Below are positions 6,396 through 12,737 of a stretch of DNA of 14,289 nucleotides, piece by piece. The notes beneath the pieces were generated by a model that was not told where the DNA came from, did no database searches, and saw only the letters and a list, made by a program, of their open reading frames with translations. Location of the stretch: positions 1-14,289 of the forward strand of contig JABFRY010000473.1 of assembly GCA_013140955.1 (NCBI GenBank). The letters run 5' to 3'. How positions within the stretch are numbered: the stretch's first letter is position 1; each line of letters opens with the position of its first letter. The stretch is from Acidobacteriota bacterium. Lineage in GTDB: Bacteria; Acidobacteriota; Vicinamibacteria; Vicinamibacterales; UBA2999. The translations under genes were made by a program, and so were the position numbers.

Positions 6396-6920
6396 GTGGC
6401 TGCCGGCGCGTCCTGGCGGCGTGTCGTCCCCGTCCTTCTTATCGCCGGCGTCGCCGCGCTTGCCCTCGTGCAGGCGCAGACGCCGGCGCCCCGTCCCGCA
6501 TCCACGGTCGCGCAGCTGATGCAGGCGGTCCTCTTTCCCAATGCCAACGTGATCTTCGTCGCCGAGGGCGAAGACCCGGCCGCCATGCCGCGCGACGCGC
6601 GGCCGGCGGCCTCCACCAACCCGCTCACCGGTTTGTACGGCGGATGGCAGGCGGTGGAGAACAGCGGCCTGGCGCTGATGGAATCGGCCGACCTGCTGGA
6701 CATGCGTGGACGCCTCTGCGCCAACGGCACGGCGGTGCCGGTGGACGAGGACGACTGGACGGCCGCTGTGCGCGATCTACGCGAGGCGGCTGGCGCCGTG
6801 GCCGTCGCGGCGCGGACCCAGAACCAGGAACGGATTGGCGAAACCGCCATCACGCTGGCGGACTCGTGCAGCACCTGCCACCGGATCTATCGCCGCCCTG
6901 ACGCGCACTGCGCGCGCTGA
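6396..6920 (+). CDS. Cytochrome c'-like exported haem protein
   Basis: A 174-residue protein whose start (GTG) is eight bases after the previous stop. A signal peptide covers about residues 1-28 (RR then VVPVLLIAGVAALALVQA). One c-type haem attachment motif, C158-S-T-C161-H162, lies close to the C-terminus and is followed by RIYR. A predominantly helical protein with CxxCH at the end is the layout of class II cytochromes c (cytochrome c' and c556), which are four-helix bundles in the periplasm. It probably carries electrons or binds small gases. It closes the five-gene cluster, giving the cluster its only clear redox component. Two extra cysteines (C108, C172) are unusual. Domain family is inferred from layout rather than close similarity. 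Confidence 0.82.
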   Translation: MAAGASWRRVVPVLLIAGVAALALVQAQTPAPRPASTVAQLMQAVLFPNANVIFVAEGEDPAAMPRDARPAASTNPLTGLYGGWQAVENSGLALMESADLLDMRGRLCANGTAVPVDEDDWTAAVRDLREAAGAVAVAARTQNQERIGETAITLADSCSTCHRIYRRPDAHCAR

Positions 6921-7002
6921 CCCGCACGACGCAGCGTCGCGAGCCGCCTCCATCGATCTCGAGCAGACCCTTCGGTCAGGAACGCACGCCGCAGGCTCGT
7001 GC

Positions 7003-7022
7003 TACTCTTACCGGTAGGAGTA
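7003..7022 (+). promoter_or_regulatory. Palindromic operator overlapping the vapB ribosome binding site
   Basis: TACTCTTACC and GGTAGGAGTA form a 20-bp palindrome with nine of ten positions paired and no spacer. The right half contains AGGAG (7016-7020), the ribosome binding site for the ATG at 7028. AbrB-fold antitoxins bind such palindromes to repress their own operons, so this is very probably the autoregulatory operator. The 80 bases between it and the cytochrome gene show no clear promoter boxes. Confidence 0.65.
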
Positions 7023-7027
7023 TTACC

Positions 7028-7261
7028 ATGCGGCTCACCAGCAAGGGACAGGTCACCATCCCGCTCGAAATTCGCGAGGCCCTCGGCTTGCTGCCTCATA
7101 CCGAGGTGGAGTTCGAACTCGACGGCGATGCCGTCCGGATCAGGAAGGCGCGGCAGCCGGTGCGCTCCCGCGGGACCATGCTCGTCGAGCACATGCGGGG
7201 CCGCGGCAGCGGCAAGATGACCACCGACGAGATCATGCAGCTGCTTCGCGGAGAAGGCTGA
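7028..7261 (+). CDS. vapB: AbrB/MazE-fold antitoxin of a VapBC pair
   Basis: A 77-residue protein. Residues 1-42 are a SpoVT/AbrB swapped-hairpin DNA-binding domain: MRLTSKGQVTIPLEIREALGL, then EVEFELDGDAVRIRKA. The C-terminal third (MLVEHMRGRGSGKMTTDEIMQLLRG) is the segment expected to wrap around and block the toxin. It acts as antitoxin and as operon repressor. The start at 7028 has AGGAG seven bases ahead. The toxin gene begins one base after its stop, the standard arrangement. Length is typical. Confidence 0.93.
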   Translation: MRLTSKGQVTIPLEIREALGLLPHTEVEFELDGDAVRIRKARQPVRSRGTMLVEHMRGRGSGKMTTDEIMQLLRGEG

Positions 7262-7262
7262 G

Positions 7263-7667
7263 GTGCGTGGCACGCTGGTGGACAGCAACGTCCTCCTGGA
7301 CCTGTTCACCGAAGACGAGGAGTGGCTGGACTGGTCGGCAGCGATGCTCGCCGACGCGGCAAGCGCCGGCGCCGTGTTCATCAATCCGATCATCTATGCC
7401 GAGGTGTCCGTGCGGTTCCCCACGATCGAGGAACTGGACGAGGCGCTGCCCGATGGCTATTTCCGGCGCGTCGAGCTGCCATGGGCCGCAGGATATCTTG
7501 CCGGACAGGCGTTCATCCGTTATCGTCGCGCGGGCGGCGCCCGCCGCTCGCCGGTGGCCGACTTCTACATCGGCGCGCACGCCGCCGTCTCGGATCTACG
7601 GCTGCTGACGCGTGACGCCCGCCGCTACCGCCAGTACTTTCCGACACTGACACTCATCGCCCCCTGA
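7263..7667 (+). CDS. vapC: PIN-domain ribonuclease toxin
   Basis: A 134-residue PIN-domain protein, the toxin partner of the antitoxin just upstream (one-base gap; GTG start). VapC toxins are Mg-dependent RNases that cleave tRNA or rRNA. The conserved acidic quartet is present: D7 in LVDSNVLLD, E47 in IYAEVSV, D100 in VADFYIGAHA and D118 in TRDARRYRQYFP. The protein therefore looks intact and active. It ends 24 bases from the convergently transcribed hypothetical gene, leaving little room for a terminator. Confidence 0.93.
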   Translation: MRGTLVDSNVLLDLFTEDEEWLDWSAAMLADAASAGAVFINPIIYAEVSVRFPTIEELDEALPDGYFRRVELPWAAGYLAGQAFIRYRRAGGARRSPVADFYIGAHAAVSDLRLLTRDARRYRQYFPTLTLIAP

Positions 7668-7691
7668 ACGTCGAGGTGCCTCAGCGGACTC

Positions 7692-8198
7692 CTACGGTTC
7701 CGCGTCGTCGCCGACCACACGGAGGTTTGCGAGTTCTTCCTGGATGCGGGCGCGGATGCGCCGCGCCTGCCACTCGCGCCAGGTCCGTTTGATGGGATCG
7801 AACATGGTGCCGGGGTCCACGCTCACGCCGCCGGTCGAGCGCACCAGCTGACTCCCGCGAAACGCCTCCGGCGTCACGCTGGCCAGGAACTCCCGGTGAT
7901 AGAGGGTGCCACGCTGCTGGACGGTCGGGGCATCGGGGTCGTGCCAGGGCGGTGGGAGCGGCGGGAGTTCCACGGTGACGGATGCCCGGAACCGCGGCCG
8001 CCCGTCGTCGTCCTCCTCGATGACCCGCACGTCGGTCGGCCACAGCTCACGTGCCACGCGTTCGGCAGTCTCCGTGATGGGGCGGCTTCGCCTGCCCTCC
8101 TGCGGCGTGTCCTCCTGCGCACCTACGTCCACGCCCATACTGCCGCCGATGCCGGCGATCAGGAGGACGAGGAGGCGGCCGCGCAGGAGGGTACGCAC
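7692..8198 (-). CDS. Hypothetical protein with N-terminal signal/anchor
   Basis: I do not recognise this gene. From the GTG at 8198 it encodes 168 residues. Basic residues followed by LLVLLIAGIGGSMGVDVGAQ give a good signal peptide with a likely cut after AQ. The mature part is acidic and proline-rich in the middle (EEDDDGRPRF, VELPPLPPPWHDPD) and ends in a basic helix (REWQARRIRARIQEEL). The frame is open further upstream to 8567, but that part is low-complexity and crosses the hairpin at 8300-8330 and the gene at 8338, so it is rejected. No good ribosome binding site precedes the chosen start, so the start is uncertain. Probably periplasmic. Confidence 0.6.
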   Translation of the reverse strand: MRTLLRGRLLVLLIAGIGGSMGVDVGAQEDTPQEGRRSRPITETAERVARELWPTDVRVIEEDDDGRPRFRASVTVELPPLPPPWHDPDAPTVQQRGTLYHREFLASVTPEAFRGSQLVRSTGGVSVDPGTMFDPIKRTWREWQARRIRARIQEELANLRVVGDDAEP

Positions 8199-8299
8199 GG
8201 TGGTTTGGACGAGCGCTGGAAAGGGGTGGCCTGAGACGGCTCTCCGGCACTGGCGAAGGGCCACACAGGACCGACCGAGGGGCTGCGGCGGGCGCCAAA

Positions 8300-8330
8300 G
8301 CGACAGCGGGGGGTGTGGCCCCGCTGTCGC
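8300..8330. terminator. Strong hairpin, probable terminator of the 8541-8338 gene
   Basis: GCGACAGCGGGG (8300-8311) and CCCCGCTGTCGC (8319-8330) are perfect 12-bp arms around a 7-base loop. The hairpin starts seven bases after the stop codon of the minus-strand gene ending at 8338. The following T-tract is short (CTTTGG), so termination may be inefficient or rely on the stem alone. Confidence 0.6.
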
Positions 8331-8337
8331 GATGACG

Positions 8338-8541
8338 TCAGCGATCTTCGTCGCGGGCCTTCTCCTCGGCGTCGCGCAGGCGCTCTTCCTCGTCCTCAGG
8401 GGTATCGCCCAGCTCAGTGACCTTGCCATCCTCTTCGATGCCCATGACGTCCCCGGGCTGGGCTCGCTCACCCGGCCGGTCCATCCTATCGCGAGGCACC
8501 CGAGGGCCCACCGTCTCATCCGCTGGTCTGTTGCGCTCCAT
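8338..8541 (-). CDS. Small, highly charged hydrophilic protein
   Basis: A 67-residue protein not recognised as a known family. It is soluble and very charged: a basic, proline-rich N-terminal half (MERNRPADETVGPRVPRDR) and an acidic C-terminal half (MGIEEDGKVTELGDTPEDEEER, then a KARDEDR end) that could form a charged helix. Support for its being real is a textbook ribosome binding site, AGGAG five bases ahead of the ATG at 8541, and a strong hairpin directly after its stop. Composition suggests an intrinsically disordered or stress-related protein, but no function can be given. Confidence 0.7.
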   Translation of the reverse strand: MERNRPADETVGPRVPRDRMDRPGERAQPGDVMGIEEDGKVTELGDTPEDEEERLRDAEEKARDEDR

Positions 8542-8862
8542 GTCGGCTCCTGTTCTGCTGACCACACACTCCTGCGCGGTCGTGCTCAGACATGAGGGCA
8601 ACACGGGTACCAGGACCGCCGGGTGTGCCTCGGTCGCAAGTGACTGGATTCCTTCGGAAACAGGCGAATGCCGGCTGCGAGTCAGCGGGGAAGTCGCGCG
8701 CGGCTTACACGTCGGCTGAAGCGGTTACACGAAGCGCTGGGGTGACCTCGGCGCCGCCGGCGACGGCTGGGCTGCGGCTTCACCGCGACAGGCTGTCGGC
8801 TCCACCACGCCCGGCCGTGGCTCAACCGGGGTGAGCTGTCCGCGAGGACCGAGGCGCCGGGA
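8542..8862. other. Intergenic region without a supported gene
   Basis: About 320 bases between two minus-strand genes. Its 5' part must hold the promoter of the small gene at 8541; no convincing boxes are seen. It contains one copy of the dispersed motif (8633-8649), an odd-centred palindrome CGACAG-G-CTGTCG (8786-8798) and a weak hairpin CCACG/CGTGG (8805-8820). The open frames here have no protein-like features. Confidence 0.5.
8633..8649 (+). repeat. Dispersed motif GTCGCAAGTGACTG, copy 2
   Basis: GTCGCAAGTGACTG (8633-8646) is identical over 14 bases to 12161-12174. Extended, it reads AGTGACTGGAT, matching the consensus AGTGACTGRRT shared with 1811-1821. All three copies are non-coding and in the same orientation. 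Confidence 0.45.
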
Positions 8863-9270
8863 TCAGGACCGCAGCAGGATGCGGGTGAACACCAGGAAGT
8901 CGTCGAGATGCTCGACAATGATCCGCCGGACGATGTCGAGGCTCAGCTTCTGGTAGTCGTGGATGGCGACGTTGCGAAACCCCACCATCTTCTTCAGGCG
9001 GTCGGAGAGAGCGGCGTCGATCACGCCCGCACCTTCGAGCAGCGAGAAGGCCTCGCGCGTTTCCTGAGGAACCCCAAGACGGCGCACGCGCACCAGGTGC
9101 ATGGCCGCGTCGATGCTGCTCTCACAGGCGCGCTGCAGATTCAGGATGATGGCGTCCTGGCGCGTCTGATTCGCCACCAGGTTCCGGTCGTCGCCGGCGT
9201 ACTCCTCGCGGACTCGTCTGACGGCGCGCTCGATGGCGGCCGCCTTGTTGACCAGCACATCATCGGCCAT
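8863..9270 (-). CDS. hepT: HepT-family toxin (DUF86) of a type VII TA pair
   Basis: A 135-residue all-helical protein with the HEPN-type RX4HXY motif R99-NVAI-H104-D-Y106, the RNase active site of HepT toxins. In the known systems the partner MntA adds AMP groups to the tyrosine of this motif and so silences the toxin. Residues upstream (TRQDAIILNLQRACESSIDAAMHLV) are typical of DUF86. The ATG at 9270 lies inside the end of mntA, overlapping by 11 bases, so the two are co-translated. All key residues are present and length is normal. The frame stays open upstream, but only as the shadow of mntA. Confidence 0.94.
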   Translation of the reverse strand: MADDVLVNKAAAIERAVRRVREEYAGDDRNLVANQTRQDAIILNLQRACESSIDAAMHLVRVRRLGVPQETREAFSLLEGAGVIDAALSDRLKKMVGFRNVAIHDYQKLSLDIVRRIIVEHLDDFLVFTRILLRS

Positions 9271-9667
9271 AGACGGTGCCTTCTGCCGCGATGCGCTCGA
9301 GGATGCCGCGCCGCTCCTCGTTGAGGCGGGCGTAGGCACCAAACACCCGATCTTCGAACAGCCCGCGTGCCGTGCTGTCGGCCTCGTAGAGCAGCGCACC
9401 GCCAGCCACCACCTGGATGGCCATCACCGGCGTGGCCGCGGCCAGATCGACCAGGTCCACGTCGTGGCCGAGCCGGGCGGCGATCCGCTCCTGCAGGTCG
9501 AACCTGGACTCTGGCGAGAGGCGCTGCCGCATCAGCACGGCCACATCCGTGTCGCTGCCTGGATGGGTGGTGCCGTGCGCCGTTGACCCGAACCGGTACA
9601 CGGCGATGAGGTCTCCCGGTGCGGCCCGGAGTTCGTCCACGATCAGGCGGTCGGTGTCGGTGCTCAC
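9260..9667 (-). CDS. mntA: MntA-family minimal nucleotidyltransferase antitoxin
   Basis: A 135-residue MNT-domain protein. It carries the diagnostic GSX10DXD motif: G27-S28, then D39-T-D41, and a third acidic residue D71 in HDVDLVDL. MntA antitoxins use ATP to AMPylate the tyrosine in the partner HepT. The GTG at 9667 gives a start typical for the family (STDTDRLIVDELRA); no clear ribosome binding site is seen, so a nearby alternative start is possible. mntA comes first here, followed with an 11-base overlap by hepT. About 180 bases separate it from the CsgG-like gene upstream on the same strand, which probably hold its promoter. Confidence 0.93.
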   Translation of the reverse strand: MSTDTDRLIVDELRAAPGDLIAVYRFGSTAHGTTHPGSDTDVAVLMRQRLSPESRFDLQERIAARLGHDVDLVDLAAATPVMAIQVVAGGALLYEADSTARGLFEDRVFGAYARLNEERRGILERIAAEGTVYGR

Positions 9668-9767
9668 GGCGATGCCAGCCGCGATTCTACCCCGCGGCAC
9701 TCGCCGGCGACGTCTGTCGGACGACCATTGCGGAGCCCCGCACCGGTCCTCCGGCGCGCAAACTGCG

Positions 9768-9834
9768 CGGGCCGGCACACATTGGCCGGCCCGTGATGCG
9801 TTCAGTGCCTTGAGCTCGCGAGCGGGAGCTCGCG
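9768..9834 (-). terminator. Two hairpins after the CsgG-like gene, probable terminator
   Basis: On the minus strand the first hairpin is 9834-9817 (7-bp arms CGCGAGC/GCTCGCG, loop of four), 13 bases after the stop at 9848. The second is 9793-9768, with perfect 9-bp arms CGGGCCGGC/GCCGGCCCG and an 8-base loop, followed by CGCAGTTTGC. Only three Ts follow, so this is a GC-strong, U-poor terminator candidate that would separate csgG from mntA-hepT. Confidence 0.5.
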
Positions 9835-9847
9835 CTCGAAGAACGCG

Positions 9848-10900
9848 CTACCGCGGCGACACGAGCACGACCTTCACCCACCCGGCGCCGCTCGCGCCCT
9901 GCACATTGACGAAGCCGTTGGTGACGCCGCCGATCACCACCAGTTCGTCGGCGCGGCCGAGAGTGGCCACGGCGGCTGCCGTGTCCGACGGCTCGGCCAT
10001 CACCTTGACGTTGGCGATCTTGGGCATCACCACGTCGCCTTCCGAGAACACGGCGCCAGCCTGCGTCTGGCCACCGGCCGCGGCCTCCTGGCGCAGCGTG
10101 CCGACGTTGCGCTGCAGGCTGGGATCGTTGCGCACGACCTTGACGATGTTGTTGTAATTGTCGAGGAACGCGGCCGCGATGATCTTGCCTTCGTTGGTGT
10201 TGCCATAGCCGCCGGCCCCCACACCCACACCGCCGCCGAAGATCGCGCCGCCGATGCGCAGGTCGGCGTTCTTGGTGCTGCCTTCCGCCGCGGCCACCTG
10301 CACGCCGCTCCGGGCGTCGGCCACCAGCATGCTGGTCTGCGCCTCCTGGAACTTCAGGCCGCCGGCAATGGCCCCGGCCACCGGCGCACGGCGCCGCAGC
10401 AGGCCGCCCACCGCGGCACCGACGCCCCCGGCGTTACCCTCGGAGAACACCACGGCCGGCGTCATGATGAAGTCGGCCGCCACCATCTGGCCGCCGCCGA
10501 CGTTCGAGTTCTGTCGCAGCTCGCCGGAGTTGGCGAGCGCGCGCTCCTGCATCATGTTCTGCATGCCCTGGCCGCGCTCCACGACGATGAAGCAGTTGGA
10601 CTGCTGCACCATCATCCGGATGAGCCCCACCGGCGACGACAGGTTGTAGCGGGAGAGCGCCTGCATCACGTAGTCCTGCGGCTCGACGACCGCGAGCGCG
10701 CCCATCGGCTGGTCGCAGTGCTCGAGGCCCGAATCCCCCGTGGATCCGCCCGTACCGGCGGCGCCCTGCACGACGCTGCCGCCCTGGCCCTGCCGCGGCC
10801 CCGTCACCTGGGCCTGTGCGGCGCTCGTGGCCAGCGCCACCGCCGCCACTGTTGCCACCGTTGCCCAGAGCCGGCTTCCCGGCGTGCGCTGCATTCGCAT
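9848..10900 (-). CDS. CsgG/HfaB-like exported protein with C-terminal SH3-like domain
   Basis: A 350-residue protein. A signal peptide covers residues 1-31 (TVATVAAVALATSAAQAQ). A glycine-rich linker leads to a CsgG-like domain (about 65-262): a strand, LIRMMVQQSNCFIVVERGQGMQNMMQER, AADFIMTPAVVFSEG and a glycine-rich section, with DARSGVQVAAAEG as in proteins of this family. CsgG proteins form outer-membrane pores for curli or anchor holdfasts, but many are lone homologues of unknown role. Residues about 288-347 resemble a bacterial SH3 domain (VKVMAEPSDTAAAVATLGRADELVVIG...GWVKVVLV), which usually binds peptidoglycan. No lipobox cysteine is seen. Start at 10900 has GAGGAG six bases ahead. 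No curli genes (csgA, csgB, csgE, csgF) are nearby. Confidence 0.82.
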   Translation of the reverse strand: MRMQRTPGSRLWATVATVAAVALATSAAQAQVTGPRQGQGGSVVQGAAGTGGSTGDSGLEHCDQPMGALAVVEPQDYVMQALSRYNLSSPVGLIRMMVQQSNCFIVVERGQGMQNMMQERALANSGELRQNSNVGGGQMVAADFIMTPAVVFSEGNAGGVGAAVGGLLRRRAPVAGAIAGGLKFQEAQTSMLVADARSGVQVAAAEGSTKNADLRIGGAIFGGGVGVGAGGYGNTNEGKIIAAAFLDNYNNIVKVVRNDPSLQRNVGTLRQEAAAGGQTQAGAVFSEGDVVMPKIANVKVMAEPSDTAAAVATLGRADELVVIGGVTNGFVNVQGASGAGWVKVVLVSPR

Positions 10901-10949
10901 CTCTCGCTCCTCGGTTGAGGGTGTCCAACTCGACAGCTGGTTTTCCACC

Positions 10950-10980
10950 ATGGGGCCCCGAGAAGCGAAATCGGCCCCAT
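10950..10980. repeat. Inverted repeat between the PEP-CTERM and CsgG-like genes
   Basis: ATGGGGCC (10950-10957) and GGCCCCAT (10973-10980) are perfect 8-bp arms with a 15-base loop. It lies 22 bases after the PEP-CTERM stop and 49 bases ahead of the csgG-like start. It may be a terminator for the former, though no T-run follows on the minus strand, or a regulatory site for the latter. Confidence 0.35.
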
Positions 10981-11002
10981 CCCCCGTCCGCTGCAGTGCC
11001 GC

Positions 11003-12046
11003 CTACCGGCCGCGCAGCCGGAGCCGCCTCACCGCCACGCCCGCGAGCCCGAATCCGAAGAGCACCAGCACGGTGGGTTCGGGGACCTGCTGGGCGGCCA
11101 CGACATCCACGCGGATGGTGCCGAGGTTCTGGATCTGGTTGAAGCCGAGCGCGAAGGTCTGATCGATGAGGTCGAAACTGAACAGGCCGGAGCCGGGCGG
11201 CGGCCAGCTGCCCACGATGTAGTCGAACGCGGGTCGCAGTTCGAGGTTGATGTCGTTGCGGAAGGTGTTCTGCAACATGATGTCGAGGAACGAGATCTCC
11301 CACGTGCCCACACCCAGCGCCAGCTGCAGGTTGCGGGGAGCGTCGGTCGGAATCACGAACAGCGAAGAGCCGGTGGCGCCCGACGTGACGTTGCGGTACG
11401 ACGCCGTGCCGGAGATGCTCGTGGGCGTGAAGTAGATGTTCTGGTCCAGGTCCAGGTTCATGCTGGGCCCGAGGTTGCCAATCACCACGTCCAGGCTTCC
11501 GACGCCGAATGTCTGCGCTGCGTCGTTCGCCGAACGCTGCGTGTCGATCACCGGCGTGTGGGTGGTCGTCGGCTCCAGGAAGAAACCTTCATCGATGACC
11601 GGGATGTCGGCATCGATGTTGTACGGCACGCCCACACACGACCCCAGCACGACGACGCCGACGCATCCGCTGATGTCGAGGAACATGCCGGTGGATGCTG
11701 CGGCTCCGAAGGCCGCCTCGACCGTGCCGCCGTTCGGGTCGCCGATGAAGTCGAGGGCGATGGTCGTGAGCGAGCCCTCGGCCGTCTCACTGAGGTAGTT
11801 GGCCATGAGGGCGGCGTTCTGCGTGGCCGCCACCGTGCCCGTGTTCGCCTTCACCGAGTAGTAGAGCCCCACGCTGCCGCCGGTGCGGCCAGACTCGTCG
11901 AGGCCCGCGTTGGGTCCCCCCGCCCACAGGCTCTGCGAGGCCGAGAAGTCCGCATTGAACGTCGAGGAGAGGGCAATGGGAGCCGCTGACGCCGTGGCGG
12001 CAAACAGCAGCAGGGCGATGGTGCTAAGCGAGGTGCGTGCGCGCAT
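11003..12046 (-). CDS. PEP-CTERM sorting domain protein
   Basis: A 347-residue surface-directed protein. A signal peptide spans residues 1-22 (STIALLLFAATASAAP). The C-terminal 27 residues are a PEP-CTERM tripartite signal: V321-P-E-P324, a hydrophobic stretch (TVLVLFGFGLAGVAV) and an arginine-rich tail (RRLRLRGR). In exosortase-bearing bacteria such proteins are cleaved and processed during export linked to exopolysaccharide. The body is beta-strand-rich, low in lysine, with one cysteine pair (SGCVGVVVLGSCVG) that may form a disulfide. No known domain is recognised. AGGAGG lies six bases ahead of the ATG. No exosortase is in the window. It is followed on the same strand, after about 100 bases, by the CsgG-like gene. 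Confidence 0.9.
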   Translation of the reverse strand: MRARTSLSTIALLLFAATASAAPIALSSTFNADFSASQSLWAGGPNAGLDESGRTGGSVGLYYSVKANTGTVAATQNAALMANYLSETAEGSLTTIALDFIGDPNGGTVEAAFGAAASTGMFLDISGCVGVVVLGSCVGVPYNIDADIPVIDEGFFLEPTTTHTPVIDTQRSANDAAQTFGVGSLDVVIGNLGPSMNLDLDQNIYFTPTSISGTASYRNVTSGATGSSLFVIPTDAPRNLQLALGVGTWEISFLDIMLQNTFRNDINLELRPAFDYIVGSWPPPGSGLFSFDLIDQTFALGFNQIQNLGTIRVDVVAAQQVPEPTVLVLFGFGLAGVAVRRLRLRGR

Positions 12047-12160
12047 GGGAGGCCTCCTGACCCGGGGAACATCGAGGACTCAGGGACCTCGAAATCGTTG
12101 AAGGGCCGATGCTACACCAGAGGCAGGCGGGTTTTAGCGACGAATCGCAACTTTCTTGCT

Positions 12161-12177
12161 GTCGCAAGTGACTGAGT
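12161..12177 (+). repeat. Dispersed motif GTCGCAAGTGACTG, copy 3
   Basis: GTCGCAAGTGACTG (12161-12174) is identical to 8633-8646, continuing as AGTGACTGAGT. It lies in the 212-base gap between the PEP-CTERM gene and the ParS/Xre-like gene. Nearby is a second TCGCAA (12145-12150). The rest of the gap holds a small 6-bp hairpin, TCGAGG/CCTCGA (12072-12092), in the PEP-CTERM leader. Confidence 0.45.
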
Positions 12178-12258
12178 GCGAAAGCGTGCAGAAATGGCGG
12201 CGTGAGGGCCGCTGGGCGCGTGCGCTACGCCGCCTGGCGCTGCGGCGGCTGGCGGGCG

Positions 12259-12696
12259 CTATCCGACAATGCCGTGTTCGATGCGCCCCAGCACGTCTTC
12301 GACCTCGTAGGCGCCGACGTCGGTGTCGAGCCATCGAATCGGAGGCTCACCGTTCAGTGCCCGATTGGGCCGCTGCAGCCACATTGTGGCCTCGTCTTCG
12401 TCGCCGAAAGCCGAGACGGCGTGACCGGCCACGCGCGCGATGCGATACAGGCGATCCGATTCGCTGGGACCCAGTCTCCTCAACTGCCGGCGTCGAACCA
12501 TCGTCCGGGTGGGCATATGGAGCAAGCCGGCCGCGTCGGGTACGGACAGCCGAAGCCGGGCGCGAGCTGATTCGAGCGATCGGTAGGGGAGCCCTTGTCT
12601 GATGCGCTCCCGCATTTCGGCAGGCGTCGGAACGGTCGGGCCCCTGAAGACACTCCTGCCGCCCAGGACTTCAACGACGTAATCCTCTGCCGTCAT
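12259..12696 (-). CDS. Xre/MbcA-ParS family antitoxin-like protein (DUF2384), without RES toxin
   Basis: A 145-residue protein. An N-terminal helical region (about 35-75, PYRSLESARARLRLSVPDAAGLLHMP) resembles the divergent Xre helix-turn-helix of RES-Xre antitoxins. Residues about 82-145 match the toxin-binding MbcA/ParS domain: LYRIARVAGHAVSAFGDEDEATMWLQRPNRALNGEPP, then the family ending VEDVLGRIEHG. These antitoxins neutralise RES-domain NAD-degrading toxins and repress the operon. The toxin normally starts at or just after the antitoxin stop, but here the next gene is the unrelated PEP-CTERM one and only 212 bases intervene. ATG at 12696 has GGAGG five bases ahead. It follows fic by 41 bases on the same strand and may be co-transcribed with it. 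Confidence 0.88.
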   Translation of the reverse strand: MTAEDYVVEVLGGRSVFRGPTVPTPAEMRERIRQGLPYRSLESARARLRLSVPDAAGLLHMPTRTMVRRRQLRRLGPSESDRLYRIARVAGHAVSAFGDEDEATMWLQRPNRALNGEPPIRWLDTDVGAYEVEDVLGRIEHGIVG

Positions 12697-12737
12697 GACC
12701 GCCTCCAGAGACCATAGACACGCAGCGCCGTCCCGCA

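Noticed and set aside
6927..6939. Palindrome CGACGC-A-GCGTCG after the cytochrome gene as a terminator
   Set aside because: The centre is one base, so the hairpin would be small, and no T-run follows.
8199..8567. N-terminal extension of the 8198-7692 protein up to 8567
   Set aside because: It would run through the hairpin at 8300-8330 and overlap the small gene 8541-8338 on the same strand in another frame. The sequence is low-complexity, and a signal peptide begins at 8198.
8786..8798. Palindrome CGACAG-G-CTGTCG as a phage-type attachment or operator site
   Set aside because: It is a single short palindrome in a GC-rich gap with no integrase, repressor or second copy nearby.
12134..12258. 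Short minus-strand frame with CRIAPA as an intact RES toxin
   Set aside because: Only about five residues resemble a RES start. The rest is arginine-rich with no RES motif, and the frame ends after a few dozen codons. At most it is a remnant.
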